Assembly: GCA_017469935.1 (NCBI GenBank)
Contig: JAFUFL010000036.1
Coordinates: 1-53,737, forward strand
DNA from: Lachnospiraceae bacterium
GTDB taxonomy: Bacteria; Bacillota; Clostridia; Lachnospirales; Lachnospiraceae
Length of the DNA stretch: 53,737 nucleotides
Direction: 5' to 3'
Shown here: positions 1 through 7,863 of the stretch, piece after piece
How the letters are laid out: the number at the start of each line of letters is the position of its first letter
Numbering within the stretch: position 1 is the stretch's first letter
Translations under genes and position numbers: made by a program
Notes under the pieces: model-generated
The model's input: the letters and a program-made list of their open reading frames with translations, nothing else
What the model was told of the DNA's origin: nothing
Database searches by the model: none

Positions 1-942
1 GGCCACGCTGACTATGTCAATAACATGATCACCGGTGCTGCTCAGATGGACGGCGCTATCCTTGTAGTTGCTGCTACCGACGGTGTTATGGCTCAGACTC
101 GTGAGCACGTTCTGCTTGCTCGTCAGGTCGGTGTTCCTTACATCGTAGTATTCCTGAACAAGTGCGACATGGTTGATGACGAAGAGCTCATCGAGCTGGT
201 CGAGATGGAAGTTCGTGACCTTCTGACCGAGTATGAGTTCCCGGGCGATGATCTGCCGGTTATCAGAGGTTCCGCTCTTAAGGCTCTCGAAGATCCTAAC
301 AGCGAGTGGGCTGACAACATCATGGAGCTCATGGATGCTGTTGATGATTACATTCCGGATCCTCAGCGTGAGAACGACAAGCCTTTCCTTATGCCCGTAG
401 AGGACGTATTCACAATTTCCGGTCGTGGTACTGTTGCTACAGGCCGTGTTGAGCGTGGTACTCTGAAGGTTATGGAGCCCGTCGAGATCGTTGGTATCAA
501 GGAAGAGACCATGAAGTCTGTTGCTACCGGTATCGAGATGTTCCGTAAGACTCTTGACTATGCTGAGGCTGGTGACAACGTAGGTGTCCTTCTTCGTGGT
601 ATCGACAGAACTGCCATCGAGAGAGGCCAGGTTATCGCAAAGCCCGGCACAGTTACCTGCCACAAGAAATTTACCGCTCAGGTTTACGTTCTGACTAAGG
701 ACGAGGGTGGCCGTCACACACCTTTCTTCAACAACTATCGTCCTCAGTTCTATTTCAGAACAACTGACGTTACCGGCGTTATCACTCTTCCCGAAGGCAC
801 AGAGATGTGCATGCCCGGCGACCACGTCGAGATGACCATCGAGCTGATCCACCCCATCGCTATGGAGCAGGGTCTTACTTTCGCTATCCGTGAAGGTGGC
901 CGTACTGTTGGTTCCGGCCGTGTTGCTACCGTTCTTGACTAA
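1..942 (+). CDS. tuf: Elongation factor Tu (5' end missing)
   Basis: GTPase that delivers aminoacyl-tRNA to the ribosome A site. The window opens inside the gene: the first codons read GHADYVNNM, the end of the G3 (DxxG) region, so about 80 N-terminal residues with the P-loop lie upstream. The catalytic His (His84 in E. coli) is the second residue of the fragment. Also visible are the G4 motif NKCD, the G5 region SALKALE, and complete domains II and III ending in GRVATVLD. It is followed by a strong intrinsic terminator, so tuf is the last gene of its transcript. The rpsJ operon that tuf often adjoins lies about 6 kb downstream. Confidence 0.98.
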   Translation, partial: GHADYVNNMITGAAQMDGAILVVAATDGVMAQTREHVLLARQVGVPYIVVFLNKCDMVDDEELIELVEMEVRDLLTEYEFPGDDLPVIRGSALKALEDPNSEWADNIMELMDAVDDYIPDPQRENDKPFLMPVEDVFTISGRGTVATGRVERGTLKVMEPVEIVGIKEETMKSVATGIEMFRKTLDYAEAGDNVGVLLRGIDRTAIERGQVIAKPGTVTCHKKFTAQVYVLTKDEGGRHTPFFNNYRPQFYFRTTDVTGVITLPEGTEMCMPGDHVEMTIELIHPIAMEQGLTFAIREGGRTVGSGRVATVLD

Positions 943-995
943 TTTCGAACGAGCAAAACAGGTCTGTTAACAGTCTGAATAATTGAACGATCCGG

Positions 996-1035
996 ATCCC
1001 GGTACTCCGTTTGGAGTACCGGGATTCTTTTTTTT
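996..1035 (+). terminator. Intrinsic terminator of tuf
   Basis: A 13-bp perfect stem (ATCCCGGTACTCC / GGAGTACCGGGAT) with a GTTT loop is followed at once by a T-rich tail. It lies 54 bp after the tuf stop codon. Confidence 0.93.
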
Positions 1036-1101
1036 GCAGCCGTGTTTGTGTATGTTTACGAATATTTAATGATTTTTGCGCTTTCAATTAGTTAGTTTTA
1101 C

Positions 1102-1130
1102 TTCAAAAACGGACTGCGGTCTGTTATAAT
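1102..1130 (+). promoter_or_regulatory. Putative sigma-A promoter of the SGNH hydrolase/alarmone synthetase pair
   Basis: TTCAAA, 17-bp spacer, TATAAT, about 75 bp upstream of the SGNH hydrolase start and after the tuf terminator. The -10 is perfect and the -35 is a partial match. Confidence 0.55.
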
Positions 1131-1203
1131 CATCTAGCGGCAAAAAAGTGTACTATTATTCTGCATTTTTTGCACGGGAACGGAAACTTCCGCGGGGAAA
1201 AAT

Positions 1204-2070
1204 ATGATAGATGAAAGAGTATGGAAAGCCGGATATGCGGCGGCAGTGGGATCGATCGTCCTGGTGGTCTTTCTGCTGGCGGCTGCATTTTTGACCGACC
1301 TGAGCGGCAGTAAGACACAAGATGAATCCGGGTCGGCACAGAGTACTTCCGGGGAAGCGCATTCTCAATCGGCTGATGGAGAAGGCGCCCGGGAGGATGA
1401 GTCGGCGGACGGGACCGGGGCGGATGAACAGTCCGATCCCGCGGCTGCGGACGGGGACCCGGGAGAATCTGCAGCGGAGATCATGGCCTTGAGCGGGAGC
1501 GACTTGTGGAGACGGTTCGACGGCGCGGTCCTCACCGGGGATTCGAGAGTGGTCGGGTTCTCCCTGTACACGGCGATTCCCGACGATCATGTAAAGGCAA
1601 GAAACGGAGCGACGATCGCGGAGCTGTCAGGGTTTTCGGAGGAGATCGCGGCGCTTGCTCCTGACCGGGTCTTTATCGCTTTCGGAATCAACGACATTAA
1701 ATCGGCCGTCGGCGGAAATACGGCTGCCGGTTACGCGGAATATGCCGGAGAAAAGATCGGAGAACTGCAGGAGGCGCTCGGCGATGCACAGATCTACGTC
1801 AATTCGATCCTGCCGGCGAGCCGGACGCTTGCGGAGAGTGATCCGGATTACCGGAAGGTGGGTGCCTACAACAGGGAGCTCAGAGAGATGTGCCGGAAAC
1901 ACGGGTGGCACTATATAGACAACGATGAGATTGCGTCAAAATATGCAGATCTGTATGTCAGTGACGGAATACATTTGGAAGCAGGCTTTTATGAACACTG
2001 GGGAAGAAACATGCTGATCGCACAGGCCGGAGTTCATAAAGATGAAGGAGGAACAGAGGTTGACAGGTGA
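1204..2070 (+). CDS. Membrane-anchored SGNH/GDSL-type hydrolase
   Basis: Predicted extracytoplasmic esterase or acyl hydrolase of the SGNH fold; the substrate is unknown, with cell-wall or glycan acyl groups plausible. The N-terminus has one hydrophobic segment (about residues 11-31), then a low-complexity Ser/Asp/Glu/Gly linker (about 33-92), then the catalytic domain. Block I is GDSR with Ser114 as nucleophile, so the usual GDSL Leu is Arg. Block III is GIND (Asn163), and block V is DGIH with Asp254 and His257. All expected catalytic positions are present. The stop lies just inside the next gene's possible coding region, which implies cotranscription with the alarmone synthetase. Confidence 0.8.
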   Translation: MIDERVWKAGYAAAVGSIVLVVFLLAAAFLTDLSGSKTQDESGSAQSTSGEAHSQSADGEGAREDESADGTGADEQSDPAAADGDPGESAAEIMALSGSDLWRRFDGAVLTGDSRVVGFSLYTAIPDDHVKARNGATIAELSGFSEEIAALAPDRVFIAFGINDIKSAVGGNTAAGYAEYAGEKIGELQEALGDAQIYVNSILPASRTLAESDPDYRKVGAYNRELREMCRKHGWHYIDNDEIASKYADLYVSDGIHLEAGFYEHWGRNMLIAQAGVHKDEGGTEVDR

Positions 2071-2803
2071 CGAGAAGTATGACATCGGCTACTACGGAAA
2101 TGATTCCATGACCGATGAGGATGTCGGACGCATTCTGCAGATCACGGAGCAGGCGGAACAGTTTGACACGATGATGATGTACTTTGACTGCGCGATGTCT
2201 CAGGTGAGGACCAAGCTTGAGATCCTCAACAAAGAGATGGCGCTGAAGAACAAGAGAAATCCTTTTGAGTACATTAAGAGCAGGCTCAAATCTCCCAAGA
2301 GCATTTACGGCAAGCTCAAGGTAAAAGGCGTTCCTTTTACTGTTGAAAATATTGAGAACACGATCAACGACGTGGCCGGAATCCGGGTGATCTGTTCCTT
2401 CATCGACGACATTTACAGCATAAGAGATTCCTTTGACGTGCAGGACGACGTCGAGATCCTCCAGGAGAAGGACTATATTTCCTCCCCGAAAGAGAACGGC
2501 TATCGGAGCCTTCATCTGATCCTTCGCGTTCCAATCTTTCTGGCGAGCGAAAAGAAGTACATGAATGTGGAAGTGCAGTTTCGGACGATCGCCATGGACT
2601 TCTGGGCCAGCGTCGAACATAAGATGAAGTACAAGAGGGAGATCAGCAACGCCGAGATCATTGTAGAGGAACTTCGCTACAGCGCGGACCTGATCAACCA
2701 GCTCGACAGGAGAATGCTCCAGATCCGCGAGAGGATCGAGCGGAGCGAGGTCCCCGAAACCGATAAGAATAAAGGATCGAAGCCGGAAGTGAAACCCGAC
2801 TGA
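2060..2803 (+). CDS. Small alarmone synthetase, GTP pyrophosphokinase (RelQ/RelP type)
   Basis: Synthesises (p)ppGpp by transferring pyrophosphate from ATP to GDP/GTP in the stringent response. It has only a RelA/SpoT synthetase domain, with no HD hydrolase, TGS or ACT domains, and about 247 residues. Family segments seen are VAGIRVICSF, the substrate loop SSPKENGYRSLHL, and EVQFRTIAMDFWASVEHK. I chose TTG at 2060 because a full AAGGAGG lies 8 bp before it. An ATG at 2042 in the same frame would add six residues but has no good ribosome binding site and would overlap the upstream gene by 29 bp. An intrinsic terminator follows. Confidence 0.9.
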   Translation: MTGDEKYDIGYYGNDSMTDEDVGRILQITEQAEQFDTMMMYFDCAMSQVRTKLEILNKEMALKNKRNPFEYIKSRLKSPKSIYGKLKVKGVPFTVENIENTINDVAGIRVICSFIDDIYSIRDSFDVQDDVEILQEKDYISSPKENGYRSLHLILRVPIFLASEKKYMNVEVQFRTIAMDFWASVEHKMKYKREISNAEIIVEELRYSADLINQLDRRMLQIRERIERSEVPETDKNKGSKPEVKPD

Positions 2804-2824
2804 GGATCATCAGGTAAAAGAAAA

Positions 2825-2863
2825 CCCTTTCCCCGCGGAATTTCCGCCGGGAAAGGGCTTTTT
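2825..2863 (+). terminator. Intrinsic terminator after the alarmone synthetase
   Basis: CCCTTTCCC and GGGAAAGGG form the lower stem, continued by GCGG/CCGC around an AATTT loop, and are followed by CTTTTTG. Confidence 0.88.
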
Positions 2864-2999
2864 GTTGATTGCTGTTATCGGTCAATGTTTGCCAGATCGA
2901 AGTACCGGCTGTCAGGCTTAAGGGTGTCCGGCTGTCGGGGGCAAAAGGCGTCCGTCTGCCGGGTGCCAAGGCTTACCCGGCCTGCCGGGATGATCGGAC

Positions 3000-3872
3000 T
3001 CATTTCGAGGCGGTCCATCTTCCGGCTGCGCCGCAGGGAAGGACCAGTCCGTTTCCGGCAACCGGGAGACCGATCTCGCCGGCCTCTACGCTTCCGCGGT
3101 GACTTTTGTCAATGGCGGTGTGCAGCAGATAGGAGAGCACGGCGGGCTGCAGCCCTGTGGTGTAGGAATTGACCAGCACGAAGAGCGGGTCGTCGGACAA
3201 AAGCTTGCAGGCATTCATGAGGAAGGGATAGATGCTGTCCTGGATCTTCCAGATCTCGCCCTTGGGCCCGCGGCCGTAGGAGGGAGGATCCATGATGATC
3301 GCGTCGTAGGTGTTTCCTCTTCGGATCTCGCGATCCACGAATTTCCCGCAGTCGTCCACCAGCCAGCGGATCGGGGCATCCTCGAGCCCTGAAATGGCGG
3401 CGTTCTCTCTGGCCCAGGTGACCATCCCCTTGGCGGCGTCCACATGGGTGACGCTGGCCCCGGCCTTGGCGGCAGCGACGGTTGCCCCGCCGGTATAAGC
3501 AAAGAGGTTGAGAACCTTCACTTTCCTCCCTGATGCAACGGCGTCCCTGATGATTTCGCTGAACCAGTCCCAGTTGACGGCCTGCTCGGGGAAGAGCCCG
3601 GTGTGCTTGAAGTTAAAAGGCTTGAGCCGGAAGGAGAGATCCTTGTAGTGGATCGTCCACTCCTCGGGGAGATCCCTGAATTCCCATTCACCGCCGCCCT
3701 TATTGCTGCGGTGATAATGACCGTTGGGGTTTCTCCATTCTCTGCCGCGCGGTGTCTTCCAGATCACCTGCGGGTCCGGGCGGATCAGCTTGTAGCCGCC
3801 CCACAATTCCAGTTTCTCGCCGTCGGAGGTATCCAATACCTGATATTCTTTCCAGGAATCCGCAATCCACAT
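3000..3872 (-). CDS. Class I SAM-dependent methyltransferase (RlmI-like rRNA methyltransferase family)
   Basis: Predicted RNA methyltransferase of the family containing RlmI and RlmK. With a TTG 18 bp upstream counted as residue 1, motif I (LNLFAYTGGATV) lies at about 128-139 and binds SAM. The DPPSYG motif at about 201-206 is the (D/N)PP(Y/F) catalytic loop of RNA/base methyltransferases. The N-terminal part (WGGYKLIRPDPQVIW, LFPEQAVNWDW) is characteristic of the family. I prefer ATG at 3872 because a GGGAG sits about 11 bp upstream, whereas the TTG at 3890 has no ribosome binding site. Its 5' end faces the tetR gene (divergent). Substrate base and position cannot be read from sequence. Confidence 0.8.
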   Translation of the reverse strand: MWIADSWKEYQVLDTSDGEKLELWGGYKLIRPDPQVIWKTPRGREWRNPNGHYHRSNKGGGEWEFRDLPEEWTIHYKDLSFRLKPFNFKHTGLFPEQAVNWDWFSEIIRDAVASGRKVKVLNLFAYTGGATVAAAKAGASVTHVDAAKGMVTWARENAAISGLEDAPIRWLVDDCGKFVDREIRRGNTYDAIIMDPPSYGRGPKGEIWKIQDSIYPFLMNACKLLSDDPLFVLVNSYTTGLQPAVLSYLLHTAIDKSHRGSVEAGEIGLPVAGNGLVLPCGAAGRWTASK

Positions 3873-4014
3873 ATTCTTTCGTGCTCCCAAATTGTTTCGT
3901 CTGTTAAAGCTTTTATGTTAAAAGGTTCTATTTATAGTAGAATAATAGTACTCAACAAAAGATACACTGAAAAAGAAGAAAACGCAACCGTGACAAAGGA
4001 TTTGAAGGTGCACT

Positions 4015-4608
4015 ATGCCAAAGAAGAACACGCGAAACACAAAAGGAAAGATCATCTCCGCAGCCTGGAAACTCTTTTATGAAAACGGGTATGACGCCAC
4101 GACCATAGAGGACATCATTTTTGCTTCGGGGACGTCCAGAGGATCCTTCTATCACTATTTTGACGGAAAAGATGCGCTGCTGGGAACGCTCGCCTATGTC
4201 TTTGACGAAAAATACGAGAAGCTCAGGGAGACCCTTGATCCATCCCTGAATGCGGCGGACAAACTGATCTTTCTCAACCACGAACTGTTTGTGATGATCG
4301 AGGACAGCATCTCGCGCGACCTTCTCTCGGGGCTTTTGTCCACACAGCTGCAGGCGCAGGGAGAAAAGCACCTGCTGGATCGAAACCGCACTTACTTCCG
4401 GATCCTGCGCGAGATCATAACGGAAGGGCAGAAGCAGGGAGACCTAAGGACGGACTGCACGGCCAGCGAGATCATCAAGGCGTACGCGATGTGGGAGAGG
4501 GCGCTCATGTACGACTGGTGCCTGTGCGGCGGCGAGTATTCCCTGGTATCTTATGCCGACAGGATGACGCCCATGTTCCTTGAAAGCTTCCGCCAAAAGA
4601 CAGAATGA
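4015..4608 (+). CDS. TetR/AcrR family transcriptional regulator
   Basis: DNA-binding repressor-type protein of 197 residues. The N-terminal helix-turn-helix reads KIISAAWKLFYENGYDATTIEDI followed by GTSRGSFYHYFDGKDALL, the hallmark TetR recognition region (about residues 12-56). The C-terminal ligand/dimer domain is variable and gives no hint of the effector. AAGGTG lies before the ATG. It is divergent from the methyltransferase and directly upstream of a symporter gene. A 28-bp perfect palindrome lies between regulator and symporter, so that transporter is the obvious candidate target. Confidence 0.92.
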   Translation: MPKKNTRNTKGKIISAAWKLFYENGYDATTIEDIIFASGTSRGSFYHYFDGKDALLGTLAYVFDEKYEKLRETLDPSLNAADKLIFLNHELFVMIEDSISRDLLSGLLSTQLQAQGEKHLLDRNRTYFRILREIITEGQKQGDLRTDCTASEIIKAYAMWERALMYDWCLCGGEYSLVSYADRMTPMFLESFRQKTE

Positions 4609-4700
4609 CAAATGTATTGACTTTCGAATGGAATATGATTTAGTGTATTGTACAGCCAAAATACAGCTTAAATAAAAGGAAATTGCAATTTAATGAGGCT

Positions 4701-4728
4701 CGGTGTATAGAATACGTTCTATACACCG
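4701..4728. promoter_or_regulatory. 28-bp perfect palindrome: candidate TetR operator and/or tetR terminator
   Basis: CGGTGTATAGAA, then TACG, then TTCTATACACCG: twelve paired bases each side. It ends 7 bp before the weak -35 (TTTTAT) of the symporter promoter, a place where a bound repressor would block polymerase. It is followed by TTCTGTATTTTATT, so in RNA it could also end the tetR transcript. The two roles cannot be separated from sequence alone. Confidence 0.6.
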
Positions 4729-4735
4729 TTCTGTA

Positions 4736-4764
4736 TTTTATTCCGGCTTCTCTTGTGCTATAAT
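4736..4764 (+). promoter_or_regulatory. Putative promoter of the putP-like gene
   Basis: TTTTAT, 17-bp spacer, TATAAT, about 75 bp before the symporter start. The -10 is perfect and the -35 weak. The palindrome at 4701-4728 abuts its upstream edge. Confidence 0.55.
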
Positions 4765-4840
4765 GCGTAATTGTCCGGGCGGAATTCCGAATGCCCGGAG
4801 AGAATAAGCGCCGCAAGGCGAGGGGAAATGGAGAAATGTT

Positions 4841-6379
4841 ATGACTTCAGCACAAATCTTGATCATTGTAACTATTGTTCTGTACATGGGGGGAATGCTT
4901 GCCATCGGCGCACTCTTCAACAGAAAAGGCGCGACCGAAACATCCGACGGCTTCTATATCGGCGGACGCTCTCTGGGACCTGTCGTCACGGCTATGAGCG
5001 CCGAGGCCTCGGACATGAGCAGCTACCTCTTGATGGGCCTGCCCGGTCTGGCCTATATCGCGGGTCTTGCGGAAGTAACCTGGACGGCCGTCGGCCTCTC
5101 GATCGGCACCTACCTCAACTTCCTCCTGGTGGCGAGACTTCTGCGCCGCTATTCTGAGAGGATCGGGGCTTTCACAATCCCGGATTTCTATTCCAGAAGA
5201 TACAAAGACGAGAAGCATGTCCTGTCCTGTATCGCGGCGATCATTATCCTGGTATTCTTTATTCCTTATACCGCGTCCGGCTTCAAAGCGGTCGGCACCA
5301 TGTTCAACAGCCTTTTCGGCTTTAATTACCACGTGGCCATGATCGTCGGCGCGCTGATCATCATCGCTTACACCACCATGGGCGGTTTCCTTGCCGTTTC
5401 CACAACGGACCTCGTCCAGAGTATTTTCATGACGATCGCGCTGATCATCATCGTGTTCTTCGGAATTGACAGAGCAGGCGGCATGGATGTAGTAGTGGAA
5501 AATGCGAAAGCTCTTCCCGGCTACCTCAATCTCACCCAGGGCTACAATGCGGCTACGGGAACGGCAGGTTCCTTCGGAATCTTCAGCATCGTGTCCACAC
5601 TGGCCTGGGGCCTTGGCTATTTTGGCATGCCTCACATCCTTCTTAGGTTCATGGGAATCCGAAATGAGGAGGAGCTGGTGCTCTCCCGCAGAATCGCTTT
5701 CGTGTGGGTCGTAATTTCCATGGGCATTGCGGTATTTATCGGTGTCATCGGCTACAGCGTATCCCTGACCGGTGCGATCCCCATGCTCACCACAAGCTCC
5801 GAATCGGAGACCGTCATCATCCAGATGGCCAACCTGATGAGCCAGAACGGCGTCATCTTCGCGCTGTTCGCAGGTATCATCCTGTCGGGTATTCTGGCGG
5901 CGACCATGTCCACCGCGGACTCCCAGCTTCTTGCGGCGGCTTCCAGTGTCTCCCAGGACCTCGTGCAGGAGTTCATGGGCATCAAGCTCACCAGCCGCCA
6001 GCAGATGAGAGCCGCCAGACTCACCGTCATCGCCATTGCGGCGATCGCCGTGATCCTGGCCTGGAACCCGAACAGCTCCGTATTCCGCGTCGTCTCCTTC
6101 GCGTGGGCGGGCTTTGGCGCAGCCTTCGGACCGCAGATGCTGCTGGCCCTCTTCTGGAGAAGATCCAACAAGCAGGGCGCGATCGCAGGCATGGTCGCCG
6201 GAGCAGCCATGGTCTTCATCTGGAAGTTCCTGATCGCTCCGATCGGCGGATGGTTTGCTATTTATGAGCTGCTTCCCGCGTTCCTGATCAGCCTCGCGGC
6301 CAACGTTATTGTTTCCAATATGACGGCGGCGCCGGAGAAGGAGATTACGGATGTATTTGATGAGGTGAGGAAGAAGTAA
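4841..6379 (+). CDS. putP: Sodium/proline symporter (SSS family)
   Basis: Integral membrane Na+:solute symporter of 512 residues with about 13 hydrophobic segments. Family hallmarks are the N-terminal SDGFYIGGRSLGP and SAEASDMSSYLLMGLPG (the substrate/sodium-site region of PutP), AFTIPDFYSRRY, and the TM8 region SGILAATMSTADSQLL. The match to PutP is stronger than to PanF or glucose-type members, so L-proline uptake is the likely role. GGAG lies 7 bp before the ATG. It is probably controlled by the TetR protein upstream, and a nested hairpin terminator lies downstream. Confidence 0.92.
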   Translation: MTSAQILIIVTIVLYMGGMLAIGALFNRKGATETSDGFYIGGRSLGPVVTAMSAEASDMSSYLLMGLPGLAYIAGLAEVTWTAVGLSIGTYLNFLLVARLLRRYSERIGAFTIPDFYSRRYKDEKHVLSCIAAIIILVFFIPYTASGFKAVGTMFNSLFGFNYHVAMIVGALIIIAYTTMGGFLAVSTTDLVQSIFMTIALIIIVFFGIDRAGGMDVVVENAKALPGYLNLTQGYNAATGTAGSFGIFSIVSTLAWGLGYFGMPHILLRFMGIRNEEELVLSRRIAFVWVVISMGIAVFIGVIGYSVSLTGAIPMLTTSSESETVIIQMANLMSQNGVIFALFAGIILSGILAATMSTADSQLLAAASSVSQDLVQEFMGIKLTSRQQMRAARLTVIAIAAIAVILAWNPNSSVFRVVSFAWAGFGAAFGPQMLLALFWRRSNKQGAIAGMVAGAAMVFIWKFLIAPIGGWFAIYELLPAFLISLAANVIVSNMTAAPEKEITDVFDEVRKK

Positions 6380-6406
6380 TTGTTGGGGAAAGCTTGCGTG
6401 CGGAGG

Positions 6407-6505
6407 GAAAGCCTGCGTGCGGAAGTGTATACCCTGTCTTCCGCTCCGGATGAAAGCGGAGAGAAAGCCTGCGTGTGGAAGTGTATACCCTGTCTTTCGC
6501 TCCGG
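6407..6505 (+). repeat. Two 43-bp direct repeats after putP
   Basis: Two near-identical units (6407-6449 and 6463-6505, period 56) begin GAAAGCCTGCGTG, contain GTGTATACCCTGTCTT and end CGCTCCGG. A shorter related piece (GGGAAAGCTTGCGTGCGG) starts at 6386. No coding function is apparent. Confidence 0.8.
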
Positions 6506-6609
6506 TTTCACGGGCGGGGAAGATAATAGTGTAAAAAAAGGCGGAGATGGCATATGGTGCCATCTCTGCTTTTTTATGCGGAGGGGCTTCCCCGCCCGTG
6601 AAACCGGAG
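6500..6609. repeat. 23-bp perfect inverted repeat enclosing the putP terminator
   Basis: The left arm (6500-6522, beginning CTCCGGTTTCACGGGC) and right arm (6587-6609) are exact reverse complements. Similarity continues outward as an imperfect match around GACAGGG. The arms flank a second, inner hairpin with T- and A-runs on either side. The nesting resembles a small palindromic intergenic element rather than a simple terminator. Confidence 0.85.
6533..6575. terminator. Intrinsic terminator of putP, bidirectional in form
   Basis: A run of seven A's, a 12-bp stem (GCGGAGATGGCA / TGCCATCTCTGC, one G-T pair) with a TATGG loop, then six T's. Confidence 0.88.
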
Positions 6610-6622
6610 TGTATGACAGGGC

Positions 6623-6742
6623 GGTTCAGAACGCGCGAAGCTTGTCCGACCGTACTAAGGGTGGTTCAGAACGCGCGAAGGGTATCCGAACACACTCAGG
6701 ATAGCTTGGTTCGCGCGAAGGGTATCCGAACACGCGCATGAT
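6623..6742 (+). repeat. Three tandem copies of a 40-bp repeat upstream of the S10 operon
   Basis: The shared core GCGCGAAG recurs at exactly 40-bp intervals (6633, 6673, 6713). Units 1 and 2 share GGTTCAGAACGCGCGAAG, and units 2 and 3 share GCGCGAAGGGTATCCGAACAC. The copies are diverged but in register. The last one ends about 20 bp before the first S10 promoter. Confidence 0.75.
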
Positions 6743-6762
6743 ATCAAGCCATAAAAACGATG

Positions 6763-6791
6763 TTGAAATCAAGCAAAAGTTCCTTTATAAT
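6763..6791 (+). promoter_or_regulatory. S10 operon promoter P1
   Basis: TTGAAA, 17-bp spacer, TATAAT. The nearest downstream gene is rpsJ, so it would give a leader of roughly 430 nt. Confidence 0.75.
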
Positions 6792-6876
6792 GTCTCTGTT
6801 TTGACACGAGTCCCCCCCACAACCCAGATTTGTGAAAAATGACAAAAATGTTTGTAGATAAATACAAAAATTGTTC

Positions 6877-6905
6877 TTGCATTTTGAAGAGACCTCGTGT
6901 ATGAT
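6877..6905 (+). promoter_or_regulatory. S10 operon promoter P2
   Basis: TTGCAT, 17-bp spacer, TATGAT. Transcription would begin near 6912 and give a leader of about 313 nt. Confidence 0.7.
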
Positions 6906-6911
6906 GAAAAA

Positions 6912-7224
6912 GCTGTGACATGATAGCTGTGAAGCGTGAGGTTGCCGCTGTGGATACGGCGGGTTTTCCGTGGAGCGAATGTCTGGGGCGCCCTGATTGG
7001 CACAGGGCCGACCCGAAAACTGACGACAAGTCACTGTACCGATTGACAGTCTGCAATTCTGCGAGTAAAAGCAAGTTTTGCGAGCAGAAAATCAGAAACG
7101 ACGTGCGAGAACCTGATCTCGAGAGATTCTTTGAGAAGAGACAGACAGGACACGCACGGGAGTGTGTACAGTCACCGCTTGTCGTACTTCATTAAAAAGT
7201 GCGAATAAGGAGGCGACTTTTTTT
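6912..7224 (+). promoter_or_regulatory. Long 5' leader of the S10 operon
   Basis: About 313 nt without a gene between P2 and rpsJ. It contains stems such as GCCCTG/CAGGGC (6990-7008) and, at the 3' end, AAAAAGT (7194-7200) that can pair with ACTTTTTTT around the AAGGAGG Shine-Dalgarno of rpsJ. Ribosomal-protein operons of Bacillota commonly use such leaders for feedback control. Which protein would bind here cannot be said from sequence. Confidence 0.55.
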
Positions 7225-7542
7225 ATGGCAAATCAGATTATGAGAATTACCCTGAAGGCATATGATCACAAGCTCGTGGATGCATCCGCGAAGAAGATCA
7301 TCGAGACGGTTAAGAAGACCGGCTCCCAGGTAAGCGGTCCCGTTCCGCTTCCTACAAAGAAGGAGGTTGTTACCATCCTTCGCGCTGTTCATAAGTATAA
7401 GGACAGCCGTGAGCAGTTCGAGCAGAGAACTCACAAGAGACTGATCGACATTATCACTCCCACTCAGAAGACAGTTGATGCTCTTCAGAGACTGGAGATG
7501 CCTGCAGGCGTAGCGATCGATATCAAGATGAAGGCTCGCTGA
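7225..7542 (+). CDS. rpsJ: Ribosomal protein S10
   Basis: Small-subunit protein of 105 residues, also the NusE subunit of antitermination complexes. It begins [16 protein letters not shown] and contains [11 protein letters not shown] and [15 protein letters not shown], the S10 signature. The start is the ATG after AAGGAGG and a T-tract; an upstream in-frame ATG at 7162 would add 21 unrelated residues. It is the first gene of the S10 cluster, but a 321-bp gap separates it from rplC. Confidence 0.98.
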   Translation: MANQIMRITLKAYDHKLVDASAKKIIETVKKTGSQVSGPVPLPTKKEVVTILRAVHKYKDSREQFEQRTHKRLIDIITPTQKTVDALQRLEMPAGVAIDIKMKAR

Positions 7543-7863
7543 TCAGTACAAAGCAAAGCGTACATATAATAAGTACAGCGAACAAAACAAGTTAACAGAT
7601 GCATACTCCATAATGCATTTGTAAATAAAACCTCTACTAGTATGACATCCCTTTTCGGGAGGAGGCCGCGGGAAAGAAGCGGCGATCCGATGAAGGAAAA
7701 GGAAAGGCAGGCGTCGCGGTGAGCAGTCAGACAGCAGGCTGTGAGCCGAGAGCAGGATCCGGAGGAGATCCGCAGGAGGGCGAGATGCCAAGAGCCCGAA
7801 GGAATAGCGCTGATGTCCGCTGTAGACAAAAATTAGCCGGAATTCCGGCGGAAAGAGGTAAAA
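7543..7863 (+). promoter_or_regulatory. Unusually long rpsJ-rplC spacer, probable structured leader
   Basis: 321 bp with no gene I can support. It holds small stems (TCCC/GGGA near 7651, GGATC/GATCC near 7760) and a 14-bp perfect palindrome GCCGGAATTCCGGC at 7836-7849 just before the rplC ribosome binding site. Several GGAGG-like purine runs are present. There is no convincing -35/-10 pair. A regulatory leader for the rplC-rplD part is an inference. Confidence 0.4.

Noticed and set aside
2869-3172. Small plus-strand frames after the alarmone synthetase with RLKGVRLSGAKGVRL-like repeats
   Set aside because: They run into the antisense of the methyltransferase gene and come from short imperfect DNA repeats in a 130-bp spacer; no ribosome binding site.
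4847-6553. 568-codon open frame antisense to putP
   Set aside because: It is a shadow of a GC-rich membrane-protein gene: composition is His/Arg/Asp-rich with no domain, and putP on the other strand is unmistakable.
7562-7572. TATAAT in the rpsJ-rplC gap as a promoter
   Set aside because: No acceptable -35 at 16-19 bp upstream.
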